Source: JAENVU01 sp963756815
Lineage (GTDB): Bacteria; Actinomycetota; Acidimicrobiia; IMCC26256; JAENVU01
DNA: 64,000 nt
Assembly (NCBI GenBank): GCA_963756815.1
Contig: CAVWPR010000002.1
Location: 124,001 to 188,000 of the forward strand
Direction: 5' to 3'
The translations under genes and the position numbers were made by a program. Below are positions 1 to 7,648 of the stretch, piece by piece (position 1 is the first letter of the stretch; the number at the start of each line of letters is the position of its first letter). The notes under the pieces were generated by a model. That model was not told the origin of the DNA and did no database searches. It saw only the letters and a program-made list of their open reading frames with translations.

Positions 1-2
1 AC

Positions 3-833
3 ACCGACACGCAGTCCGCGCTGGAGCAGGAGCTGACCGTCGAGCGTGACGGCGGCGTCCTGCGCCTCACCATCAACCGGCCGGAGGCGTCGAACTCGAT
101 CCCGTACTACGTGCGCGACGGACTGATCGAGCAGTTCCGCGCCGCCCACTCCGACGTCGCGGTGCGCTGCGTCGTGCTGACCGCCGCCGGTGACCGCCAC
201 TTCTGCACCGGATCGGACCTGCGCATCCGCCCGCCGATGGCGCCGAAGCCCGAAGGCGCACCCGACATGGTCGTGGGGAGCGCGTCCCACCTGATGCGCT
301 CCGGGTTCCAGGCGTTGATGGAGAGCATCCAGGACTGCCAGAAGCCGGTGATCCTCGCCCTGAACGGCACCGCGGCCGGCGGGGGCGCCATGCTCACGCT
401 CGCGGCCGACCTCGTGATCGCGTCCGACAACGCGCGCATCGTCGACGTGTTCGGCAAGCAGGCGCTGATCCCCGACGGCGGGTTCCTCTACCTGCTGCCA
501 CGCATCGTCGGCGCGCACCGGGCGGCACAGATCGTGTTCCTCGGTGAGACGCTCTCGGCCGCCGACCTCGCCGAGCTCGGCATCGTCAACAAGGTCGTGC
601 CGGCAGCCGAGCTGCGCGCCGCCACCGACGAGTGGGCGCAACGACTCGCGGCGAAGCCCACGAAGGTGCTCGGCTGGGCGAAGAAGCTCATGCACGACGC
701 GAGCGAGAACCCGCGCACCGCGGTGCTCGAGGCCGAGGCGACCTACATCGAGCTGAACCTCGGCACCGAGGACGGCAAGGAGCGGATGGCCGCGATGATG
801 GACAAGCGCGACCCCGTCTGGCGCGGGTACTGA
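3..833 (+). CDS. Enoyl-CoA hydratase/isomerase family protein (5' end outside window)
   Basis: Crotonase-fold enzyme, expected to hydrate or isomerise an enoyl-CoA in beta-oxidation. The reading frame is open from base 3, and the residues before the first internal Met (LRLTINRPEASNS) are the normal N-terminal strand of the family, so the true start lies upstream of the window. The oxyanion-hole segment ALNGTAAGGGAML and the following IPDGGFLYLLPRIVG segment are clear. The usual second catalytic Glu position reads Asp. It ends 3 bp before the Ltp2-like aldolase gene, so the two are probably cotranscribed. The family is secure; the substrate is unknown. Confidence 0.9.
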   Translation, partial: TDTQSALEQELTVERDGGVLRLTINRPEASNSIPYYVRDGLIEQFRAAHSDVAVRCVVLTAAGDRHFCTGSDLRIRPPMAPKPEGAPDMVVGSASHLMRSGFQALMESIQDCQKPVILALNGTAAGGGAMLTLAADLVIASDNARIVDVFGKQALIPDGGFLYLLPRIVGAHRAAQIVFLGETLSAADLAELGIVNKVVPAAELRAATDEWAQRLAAKPTKVLGWAKKLMHDASENPRTAVLEAEATYIELNLGTEDGKERMAAMMDKRDPVWRGY

Positions 834-836
834 TCC

Positions 837-1991
837 ATGACGGCGCTTCGCGACCGCACTGCGGTCGCCGGCATCGGGCAGACCGCGTTCGGCAAGGGTC
901 TCCCCGACACCGAGCTGTCGCTCGCGTGCCAGGCCGTGTCGATGGCGATCGACGATGCCGGCCTCGAGCCCTCCGACGTCGACGGGCTCGCGATGTTCTC
1001 GATGGAGGACGGCCGTGAGGTCGACATCGCGCGCAACGTCGGACTCGGCGACGTCACGTGGTTCTCGCAGGTGGGTTTCGGCGGTGGCGCCGGGTGCGGC
1101 GTCGTCGGTCAGGCCGCGATGGCGGTGGCCACGGGCCAGTGCAACGTGGCGGTGGCGTGGCGGGCCCGCAAGCGGTCGTCGGCCGCCAGCCGGCCGTGGT
1201 CGCAGGTGGCGGACCGGCTCGCCGGTCACCAGCAGTGGAGCCGGCCGTGGGGGGTGCTGCGACCCGTCGACGAGATCGCGATGCTCACGCGGCGCGCCAT
1301 GCACCAGTACGGCTACACCCGCGACCACCTCGCGAACGTCGCGCTCGCGTTCCGCAAGCACGCGAACCGCAACCCCGCCGCGACGATGGGCCACAAGGAG
1401 CTGACGCGCGAGCAGTACCTCGACGCACGATGGATCTCCGAGCCGCTCTGCCTGTTCGACAACTGCCTCGAGACCGACGGTGCGCTCGCGATCGTGATCA
1501 CGACCGCCGAGCGGGCCCGCGACCTCCCGCAGCCGCCGGCCTACATCCACTCGTTCGCGCAGAGCATCCCTCAGCAGCACCAGGTGATGACCAACTACTT
1601 CTGCGAGGACCCGCTGCTCGGTCCCGCGTGGGCGTGCGCGCGCCTGCTGTGGGATCGCAGCGACTTCCGACCCGCCGACGTGCCCGTCGCCCAGCTCTAC
1701 GACGCGTTCAGCCCGCTGATCCCGCTGTCGCTCGAGGGCTACGGGTTCTGCGAACGCGGCGAGGGCGGCGCCTTCACCGACGACGGCGCGCTCGAATGGC
1801 CCAACGGTCGTCTCCCCACGAACACGGCGGGCGGGGGCATGTCCGAGGCGTACGTGCACGGCTTCAACCTCGTGCTCGAGGGGGTCCGCCAGATCCGCGG
1901 CACGTCCACCAGTCAGGTCGCCGACGCGACGTGCTCGCTCGTCACGAGCGGCGAGGGCGTCCCCACCTCCGCCGTCCTCTTCCGGCGGTGA
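837..1991 (+). CDS. SCP2-type thiolase-like protein, probable Ltp2-type retro-aldolase
   Basis: Thiolase-superfamily protein of 384 residues. The usual nucleophile motif is replaced by GFGGGAGCGVVG, and the C-terminal GHPxGATG motif, whose His is catalytic in true thiolases, is replaced by GGGMSEAYVHG. The segments QLYDAFSP and SEAYVHG place tyrosines where the steroid side-chain retro-aldolase Ltp2 has its catalytic tyrosines. A DUF35 protein follows after 4 bp; in the known system Ltp2 requires a DUF35 partner (the C-terminal domain of ChsH2). I infer cleavage of a beta-hydroxyacyl-CoA to a ketone plus a shorter acyl-CoA. A plain acetyl-CoA acetyltransferase label is less likely. Confidence 0.88.
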   Translation: MTALRDRTAVAGIGQTAFGKGLPDTELSLACQAVSMAIDDAGLEPSDVDGLAMFSMEDGREVDIARNVGLGDVTWFSQVGFGGGAGCGVVGQAAMAVATGQCNVAVAWRARKRSSAASRPWSQVADRLAGHQQWSRPWGVLRPVDEIAMLTRRAMHQYGYTRDHLANVALAFRKHANRNPAATMGHKELTREQYLDARWISEPLCLFDNCLETDGALAIVITTAERARDLPQPPAYIHSFAQSIPQQHQVMTNYFCEDPLLGPAWACARLLWDRSDFRPADVPVAQLYDAFSPLIPLSLEGYGFCERGEGGAFTDDGALEWPNGRLPTNTAGGGMSEAYVHGFNLVLEGVRQIRGTSTSQVADATCSLVTSGEGVPTSAVLFRR

Positions 1992-1995
1992 GGGC

Positions 1996-2433
1996 ATGAC
2001 CGGTTCCGGCTTCCTGCTCCCCGACCTCGACGACGAGACGTCGGCACCGTTCTGGGCCGGCACCGCGCGCGGTGAGCTGCTCGTGCAGACCTGCACCGAC
2101 TGCGGCGCATGGCGCATGCCCCCACGCCCGATGTGCCCGCGCTGTCGGTCGATCGCGGTCTCCTGGGTGCCGACGGCCGGCACCGGCTCGATCTGGTCGT
2201 TCATCGTCCCGCACCCACCACTCCTGCCGGCGTACTCGGAGCTCGCGCCCTACAACGCGATCGTCGTCGCGCTCGACGACGATCCCTCGATCCGCTTCGT
2301 CGGGAACCTCGTCACCGCGGCCGACGGCCCGATCAACGAGATCGACCCCGCGACGATCGAGATCGGCGAGCCGGTGCGCGTGGTCTTCGCCCCGGTCGAC
2401 GACGTGCTCCTCCCCCGCTGGGTGCGCGCCTGA
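1996..2433 (+). CDS. DUF35 Zn-ribbon/OB-fold acyl-CoA-binding protein
   Basis: A 145-residue DUF35 protein. A rubredoxin-like zinc ribbon lies near residues 34-50 (CTDCGAW and CPRC give the CxxC...CxxC set), followed by an OB-fold with the characteristic APYNAIVVAL and GEPVRVVF strands. Such proteins bind the CoA end of a substrate and assemble with thiolase-fold partners. It starts 4 bp after the upstream thiolase-like gene, which strongly suggests a two-subunit aldolase comparable to Ltp2 with the DUF35 domain of ChsH2. The start ATG is preceded by GTGAGGGC. Confidence 0.88.
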   Translation: MTGSGFLLPDLDDETSAPFWAGTARGELLVQTCTDCGAWRMPPRPMCPRCRSIAVSWVPTAGTGSIWSFIVPHPPLLPAYSELAPYNAIVVALDDDPSIRFVGNLVTAADGPINEIDPATIEIGEPVRVVFAPVDDVLLPRWVRA

Positions 2434-2488
2434 CCGCACGACACGCCATCGGCGCGGCGCCGTGCCGAGGCGCTACCGTCCCGCCGGC

Positions 2489-3238
2489 ATGCCCCGGGAA
2501 GAGATCGACGGCGTCCCCATCTGGTTCGAGGAGCACGGAGCCGCCGACGGCCCGCCGCTCGTGGCGCTCCACGGCGGCATCCTCACCTTCGGGGCCAGCT
2601 TCGGCGACGTGCTCCCCTGGCTGGCGGACCGACGCCGGGTGATCGGTGTCGAGCTCCAGGGGCACGGCCACACCCCCGACACCGGCCGGGCCATGTCGAT
2701 CGAGCGGTTCGCCGACGACGTCGCCGAGCTGATCGACCGGGTCGTGGGTGGCGGACCCGTCGACGTGTGGGGCTTCAGCCTCGGCGCGCTCACCGCCACG
2801 AGCCTGGCCGTCCGCCACGGGGCCAAGGTCCGGCGACTCGTGCTCGCGGCGTCGAACATCCGACCCGACGGCTACCACCCGGAGATCACGGCACCGGAGC
2901 AGGACGATCCGCGACTGCCGACCGAGCAGGAGTTCGCGGCGTGGCGGGCGGCCTACGAGGCGGTGGCGCCGAACCCGGCCGACTTCTTCCCGTTCCTGGA
3001 GCGCATGCAGCCGGTCGTCCACGACTTCGCCGGTTGGACCGCGGCGGAGATCCGGTCCGTCACCGCGCCCACGTTCCTCGTCATCGGCGACCGTGACTTC
3101 GTCCGTCTCGACCACGCCGCCGAGATGCTCGACCTCTTCCCCGACGCCCGGCTCGCCGTGCTGCCCGCGACCCGCCACACCGAGGTCATGCAGCGCACCG
3201 ACGAGCTGCGCGCGCTCATCGGTCCGTTCCTGGCGTAG
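2489..3238 (+). CDS. Alpha/beta hydrolase
   Basis: Cytoplasmic alpha/beta-hydrolase of 249 residues. It shows the oxyanion-hole LHGG near residue 29, the nucleophile elbow GFSLGA (Ser), an acid in GDRDFVR and the C-terminal catalytic His in RHTEV. The frame is open upstream, but the ATG at 2489 gives the normal family N-terminus (MPREEIDGVPIWFEEHG), so I chose it. It lies 55 bp after the DUF35 gene on the same strand. The substrate cannot be told from sequence; a thioesterase or lactonase role in the same pathway is possible. Confidence 0.85.
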   Translation: MPREEIDGVPIWFEEHGAADGPPLVALHGGILTFGASFGDVLPWLADRRRVIGVELQGHGHTPDTGRAMSIERFADDVAELIDRVVGGGPVDVWGFSLGALTATSLAVRHGAKVRRLVLAASNIRPDGYHPEITAPEQDDPRLPTEQEFAAWRAAYEAVAPNPADFFPFLERMQPVVHDFAGWTAAEIRSVTAPTFLVIGDRDFVRLDHAAEMLDLFPDARLAVLPATRHTEVMQRTDELRALIGPFLA

Positions 3239-3304
3239 CGCTCGGGCCCGACGCATCACTCCCGTTCCGGGAGCTGCGCGCCCGCGGACGCGTCGGCGCG
3301 ACGA

Positions 3305-3797
3305 TCAGGCGCCGGCAGCGGCTCGTGATGCCTGCGCGTGCGCGAGCAGGTCGCCGAGCGCCCGGACCTCGTCCGGCGTGAGGTGGTCGATGAGGCTGCG
3401 GCGCACGGCCGCGACGTGGGTGGGTGCGGCCTCCCCGAGCTTGGCCATGCCCGCATCGGTGAGCACCGCGTACATCGCCCGCCGGTCGCACGACGACGCC
3501 TCACGCGTCACGAGCCCCTGTCTTGGCGAGCCCGTCGACCCGACGCGTGAGCCCGCTCGGCGAGAGTCGGAGGGTGGCGGCGAGATCGCACATCCGCAGC
3601 CGTCGGTCCTCGGCCTCGGACAGCGAGACGAGGACGCCGTACTCGCCCTCGGTGATCCCGTGCGCCCCCACCAGCGCCTGCTCCTGCTCGGCCTGGAGCT
3701 CGAGGATCAGGTGCACGAGACCCCGCCAGGTCCGCTGCTCCTCGTCGCTCAGCCACTCCGGCTCGCCGACGGTGACGGTCGAATCGTTCGGTTCCAC
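3305..3797 (-). pseudogene. MarR family transcriptional regulator (one frameshift, likely sequence error)
   Basis: Winged-helix MarR repressor, about 163 residues when repaired. The first frame runs from the GTG at 3797 (VEPNDSTVTVGEPEW) through the recognition helix LSPSGLTRRVDGLA. The second frame, ending at 3305, begins LVTREASSCDRRAMYAVLTDAG, the usual wing and following helix. Removing one base near 3514-3521 fuses them. Divergent from the YceI gene, with a palindrome between the two starts, so it probably controls itself and yceI. The frame break resembles the many other +1 breaks in this part of the window, so a real pseudogene is less likely than a sequencing error. Confidence 0.8.
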
Positions 3798-3847
3798 GGG
3801 GCGGATCGTACTCCGAAGATCTTCTCGGGGGCAACTATTGCAACGCG

Positions 3848-3868
3848 AAGTATTTACGTGCAATACTT
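3848..3868. promoter_or_regulatory. Probable MarR operator between marR-like and yceI-like genes
   Basis: Perfect inverted repeat AAGTATT-N7-AATACTT in the 103-bp space between the divergent MarR and YceI starts. It lies in an AT-rich patch, unusual for this sequence, and a wider ATTGCA...TGCAAT pair overlaps it. MarR dimers bind such 16-22 bp palindromes. That it is the operator of this MarR protein is inference from position. Confidence 0.55.
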
Positions 3869-3900
3869 GCCCCTGCAAGCATCTACCCGAGGAGACCATC

Positions 3901-4467
3901 ATGAGCACCGCCACCGCCCCCCGCACCGGCGCCCTCGCCGACCTCACCCCCGGCGTCTGGACCGTCGACCCCAGCCACTCGACCGTGGGCTTCACCGCCC
4001 GCCACCTCATGATCACGAAGGTGCGCGGCCACTTCACCGACTTCGACGGCGTCGTCACCATCGGCGAGGACCCGCTGGCGTCGACCGTCGTCGCGAACGT
4101 CCGACTCGACTCCGTCGACACCGGCAGCGCCGAGCGCGACGCGCACCTGCGCACCGCCGACTTCTTCGACGTCGAGCAGCACCCCGAGATGACGCTGCGC
4201 TCGACCGGCATCACCGAGCGGGGCGATGACCACGTCCTCGCCGCCGACCTCACGATCGCCGGCGTGACCCGTCCGGTCGAGTTCGCGCTCGAGTTCGACG
4301 GCGTGACCCAGGACCCGTTCGGCAACACGAAGGCCGGCTTCGAGGCGTCGACCGAGATCAACCGCAGCGACTGGGGCCTGAGCTTCAACATGGCGCTCGA
4401 GACCGGTGGCGTGCTCGTGTCGGAGAAGATCCGGATCGACCTCGACATCCAGCTCGTGCGCAGCTGA
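3901..4467 (+). CDS. YceI family protein
   Basis: YceI-like lipocalin-fold protein of 188 residues that binds polyisoprenoid or other amphiphilic ligands in a beta-barrel. Recognisable blocks are GVWTVDPSHSTVGFTARH at the N-terminus, RDAHLRTADFFDVEQHPEM in the middle and FGFEA/INRSDWGLSFN-type residues near the end. No signal peptide is visible, as is usual for actinobacterial cytosolic YceI proteins. The start is fixed by AGGAG seven bases before the ATG. The divergent MarR gene and the palindrome between them suggest MarR control. Confidence 0.92.
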   Translation: MSTATAPRTGALADLTPGVWTVDPSHSTVGFTARHLMITKVRGHFTDFDGVVTIGEDPLASTVVANVRLDSVDTGSAERDAHLRTADFFDVEQHPEMTLRSTGITERGDDHVLAADLTIAGVTRPVEFALEFDGVTQDPFGNTKAGFEASTEINRSDWGLSFNMALETGGVLVSEKIRIDLDIQLVRS

Positions 4468-4485
4468 GCCCGGTCCCCCACGGCA

Positions 4486-5240
4486 TCAGTCGTGGGGGAC
4501 GACCAGCAGTGCGGTCGAAGCGACCAGCACGACGTACACCCCCAGACCGGCGAGGTCGGTGAGCCCGAGGTCGATCCGGCCGGGCGGTCGGGCTGTCGTT
4601 GACGAGCCGGCCGAGCTGCACGAGATACATGATCGCCACCGACGCCTCGACGGCGGCCAGGACCCTGGCCGCCGTCCGCGCGTTTCCGACGAACCCGAGC
4701 GCCAGGATCGCGACGGCGATGCCGAGGACGAGCCAACCGAGGCTGGGGCCGCCGCGCGGCGAGTGGTACGACCAGACGAAGCGCGCCGGCACGTCCCATG
4801 CGTTGAGCAGACGCACGAACCCCGAGTCCGAGAGGTCGAGCATCCCCGCGCTCGGGGACTTTGAACCACGGCAACCACGTCGTCCCGGCCGCCACGAGCG
4901 CGAGCAACGACGCGACCCGGCGCCGGTCGACACCCGAGCGCGGCGCGGCCGATGCGTACCGGCCCGCGTGAGGAGGTCGTGCCGAGGTGGGTGCGGGCGC
5001 TGCGACCGGTGCGTACCACTGCGGCCCGGTCGGCGGCCCGGACTCCGGCCCGGACTCCGGCGGCCGCTCCGGGGGCACCGGCACCCCCCTGCGCCGCGCA
5101 CCCGCGCCTGCCGCGTCCGGGCGGTCGGACTCGGGGCGAGGAGCACCGGGTCGGGGCACACCGCTCGCCGCCCACGGGCGGTACGGCGGGGCCAGCGCGT
5201 CGTCGGCGCCCGCCTCGTCCGCAGGTCGCTCGTCGCTCAT
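4486..5240 (-). pseudogene. Proline-rich membrane protein (two frameshifts, likely sequence errors)
   Basis: The N-terminus MSDERPADEAGADDALAPPY leads into about 100 Pro/Gly/Arg-rich, probably disordered residues. A membrane region of about 125 residues follows, read across three frames: VASLLALVAAGTTWLPWF, then WLVLGIAVAILALGFVG and VAIMYLVQLGRLV, then LGVYVVLVASTALLVVP. Breaks lie near 4860 (extra T in TTT) and near 4595 (CGTT where CGT fits). The Pro-rich tail plus four short helices is common in actinobacterial proteins of unknown function. I do not assign a function. It is convergent with the YceI gene (18 bp apart). Confidence 0.65.
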
Positions 5241-5390
5241 CCCAGCTCCCCGGCCCGTGGGCGATCCGGGCGGAATCTAGGCGCGTGTCCCGAGAACGCG
5301 AGAAGGCCGGTCCCCGAGGGGACCGGCCATTCTCGTTGCTCGTGCTCGACGGTCGACGGGGGGATCGGCCCGGAGCGCGAAATGTGGCGT

Positions 5391-5546
5391 TCAGGCGGCC
5401 TTGCGGACCGGTGCGGCCTCGCGGCCCCGGAGGGTGCCGAGGGTCCGCTCCCAGCGGAGCTGGCGCTCGATCCAGCGCCGCGCATCCTTCTGGGACGAGC
5501 GCGCCGGCAGACCGGTGTTGAACTCTGCGCTCACCGCTGCGTTCAT
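5391..5546 (-). CDS. Small 51-residue protein of unknown function, divergent from MerR gene
   Basis: Short ORF encoding MNAAVSAEFNTGLPARSSQK followed by a basic, Trp-containing helix (RRWIERQLRWERTLG) and a basic C-terminus. An AGGTGG ribosome site lies seven bases before the ATG. Upstream on the same strand are TTGACA (5610-5605) and TACTCT (5584-5579) with a 20-bp spacer, the long spacing typical of MerR-activated promoters. A 26-bp perfect dyad overlaps this promoter. No homologue is known to me. The promoter and operator layout is why I call a gene this short. Confidence 0.55.
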   Translation of the reverse strand: MNAAVSAEFNTGLPARSSQKDARRWIERQLRWERTLGTLRGREAAPVRKAA

Positions 5547-5572
5547 GGAGACCACCTAGACTCGGTGTCAGG

Positions 5573-5598
5573 ACACTGAGAGTAAACACTCTCAGTGT
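5573..5598. promoter_or_regulatory. Perfect 26-bp dyad, probable MerR-family operator
   Basis: ACACTGAGAGT-AAAC-ACTCTCAGTGT, 11-bp arms with no mismatch. It sits between the small ORF (leftward) and the MerR-family gene (rightward) and covers the -10 and part of the long spacer of the leftward promoter. MerR-family activators distort promoters with 19-20 bp spacers, and the promoter here has 20. Binding by the adjacent MerR-type protein is inferred. Confidence 0.6.
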
Positions 5599-5650
5599 AG
5601 GTGCTGTCAAGCTGAGTGACGGCAGTCACAGGCCCCCGAGGAAGCCGGCG

Positions 5651-6385
5651 ATGTCCGACGAGCGCCCCGATCCCGAGACCCCGGAGTGGCGGATCGACGA
5701 TCTCGCCCAGCGCGCCGGGCTCACCGTCGACACGGTCCGCTTCTACCAGCGCGAGGGCCTGCTCCCGGCCGGGGAGCGGGTCGGCCGCAGCAAGCGCTAC
5801 GGCGTCGCGCACCTCGACCGGATCCAGCAGATCCGAGACCTCCAGGCCCGACGGTTCTCCCTCGCCGCGATCAAGGCGCTGCTCGAGTCGGAGCGCCAGG
5901 ACCTCGTCGACGGCATCTTCGCCGGCGAGGGCGGCCTCTCCTACTCCCTGCCGGATCTCGTCGAACGCAGCGGCATCCAGGCCGACCTCGTCGAGCGGAT
6001 CCGCGTCGTCGGGCTGCTGCGCGACCCGGCGGAGTTCGGGCGGGCCGCCTACGACGCGACCGACCTCGACGTCGTGCGCGCCGTCGCCGAGCTGCATCGG
6101 CTGCAGCTCCCCGACGACATCCTCGTCGAGCTCGTCTCGATCTACGTGCGCGGCGTGGAGGCGATGCAGTCCGAGGTGCTCGAGCTCTTCGCCGGCCACC
6201 GCGGTCCGGCGTGGGACCCGAAGGCGCTGACGGCGTTCCAGCAGAGCGCGGCGGGATCGGCCGGACAGATGCTCCCGCTCGTCACGCGGGTGGTGGAATA
6301 CGTGCACCAACGCACCTTGCAACGGCTCACGCTCGGTGCGATCGAGCGCGACCGCCTCACTCCTGAGCTCCCGGACCACAGGTGA
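5651..6385 (+). CDS. MerR family transcriptional regulator
   Basis: A 244-residue regulator with the MerR DNA-binding domain at residues 13-80 (WRIDDLAQRAGLTVDTVRFY, then REGLLPAGERVGRSKRYG). The following linker helix carries FSLAAIKALLE. The effector region has no cysteine-rich metal site, so a small organic or acyl effector is more likely than a metal. It is divergent from a 51-residue ORF with a 26-bp dyad and long-spacer promoter between them, which points to activation of that ORF or autoregulation. The ATG is preceded by GAGGAAG. Confidence 0.9.
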   Translation: MSDERPDPETPEWRIDDLAQRAGLTVDTVRFYQREGLLPAGERVGRSKRYGVAHLDRIQQIRDLQARRFSLAAIKALLESERQDLVDGIFAGEGGLSYSLPDLVERSGIQADLVERIRVVGLLRDPAEFGRAAYDATDLDVVRAVAELHRLQLPDDILVELVSIYVRGVEAMQSEVLELFAGHRGPAWDPKALTAFQQSAAGSAGQMLPLVTRVVEYVHQRTLQRLTLGAIERDRLTPELPDHR

Positions 6386-6445
6386 TCACGCGCACCACCC
6401 GGACCTCGGACTCCGGCTCCGGACCGGCGGCGCAGCGCTCCGGCC

Positions 6446-7603
6446 TCAGAGATCCCAGATCCGGATCGCGTTCCCGCCGATGATCTTGGCCCGCTCCGTC
6501 TCGGGGATCGAGCGCATCGTCTCCTCGATCACCTTGCGCGAGTACGGCCAGTCGTTGCCGTGGTGCGGATAGTCGCTCGACCACATCATGTTGTCGACGC
6601 CCACCTGGTGACGCAGGGCGATCCCCGAACGGTCGGTGATGAACGTCGCCGCGTTGTTGCGGTACCAGTAGTACGACGGCGGCTGCCGGATCGGCAGGTC
6701 GCCCCACGCCCGGTTGCGCCAGTACCGGTCGTCGAGACACTCGATGAAGTGCGGCAGCCAGCCCACGCCGGTCTCGATCCAGCAGACCTGGAGGTCCGGG
6801 AACCGGTCGAAGACACCGGTGAACAGCATCGCGGTGATGTTGCCCGCCGCCATCGAGAAGACGTGGCTCATCCCCCCGATCGCCTTCGCACGCGTCGCCT
6901 CGCTCGTCATGTCGTAGAGCCGGTTGCCCGACGCCGCGGCGGCCTTCCGGCCCTGCGCCCGCTGCGTGCGGCTGATGATGTTGATGTGGACCGACACCGG
7001 CAGGCCCTCGTCGACCGCGGCGGCCCAGAACGGGTCGTCGTCGCGCGAGAGCGCGGCGTTGCCCGACGGCCAGTTCGAGATCAACACGCCCTTCGCACCG
7101 CGCGCCTTGGCCTTCCGCAGTCCGTCGACCGCAACGTCGATGCCCAGGGACGGGATCTGGGCGAGCCCGATCAGCCGTGACGGGTCCGCCGCGCAGAACT
7201 CCTCGAACAGGAAGTTGTTGAACGCCTCGACGCCCGCGAGAACGAAGTCGTCGTCATCGTCACCGAGGAAGTGACTCATCGTGCGCTGCGGCGGGAAGAG
7301 GATCTCGGCCCACACGCCGTCGATGTCCATGTCGTCGAGCCGGGCCGCGCCGTTGAAGCAGCCGGCGCGCGCTTCCTCGTAGGTGACGCCGAACCAGCGG
7401 AACTGGTCGAAGGGCATCCCGGGCGTCGCGGTGAGCCCGATCGGATCCGGGTCGCCGCCCACTGCGGTCAGCCACGCGTCACCGCCTTCGGCATCCTTCA
7501 CGAGCTTGGGTGCCTTGTCGCGGTGGCGCTCGGGCAGCCAGTTGTCCCAGATGTCGGGCGGCTCGAGGATGTGACAGTCCGCGTCGACGATGTTCGACAT
7601 CAT
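6446..7603 (-). CDS. Amidohydrolase family protein (ACMSD-like)
   Basis: TIM-barrel amidohydrolase-2 protein of 385 residues. The N-terminal metal motif is DADCHILEPPDIW; later come SVHINI, the HF segment in GWLPHFIECLDD, and MMWSSDYPHHGNDWP with the terminal Asp/His set. This subfamily decarboxylates or hydrolyses carboxylated substrates using one divalent metal. Such genes recur beside acyl-CoA catabolic genes in Actinobacteria, but the substrate is unknown. Two adjacent Met codons open the gene; either could start it. It is divergent from the fused CoA-transferase gene with 45 bp between starts. Confidence 0.9.
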   Translation of the reverse strand: MMSNIVDADCHILEPPDIWDNWLPERHRDKAPKLVKDAEGGDAWLTAVGGDPDPIGLTATPGMPFDQFRWFGVTYEEARAGCFNGAARLDDMDIDGVWAEILFPPQRTMSHFLGDDDDDFVLAGVEAFNNFLFEEFCAADPSRLIGLAQIPSLGIDVAVDGLRKAKARGAKGVLISNWPSGNAALSRDDDPFWAAAVDEGLPVSVHINIISRTQRAQGRKAAAASGNRLYDMTSEATRAKAIGGMSHVFSMAAGNITAMLFTGVFDRFPDLQVCWIETGVGWLPHFIECLDDRYWRNRAWGDLPIRQPPSYYWYRNNAATFITDRSGIALRHQVGVDNMMWSSDYPHHGNDWPYSRKVIEETMRSIPETERAKIIGGNAIRIWDL

Positions 7604-7648
7604 GTGGTCCTCCGGGGCCGGCGAGGCCGCGAGGGTACGCTGACGCCG

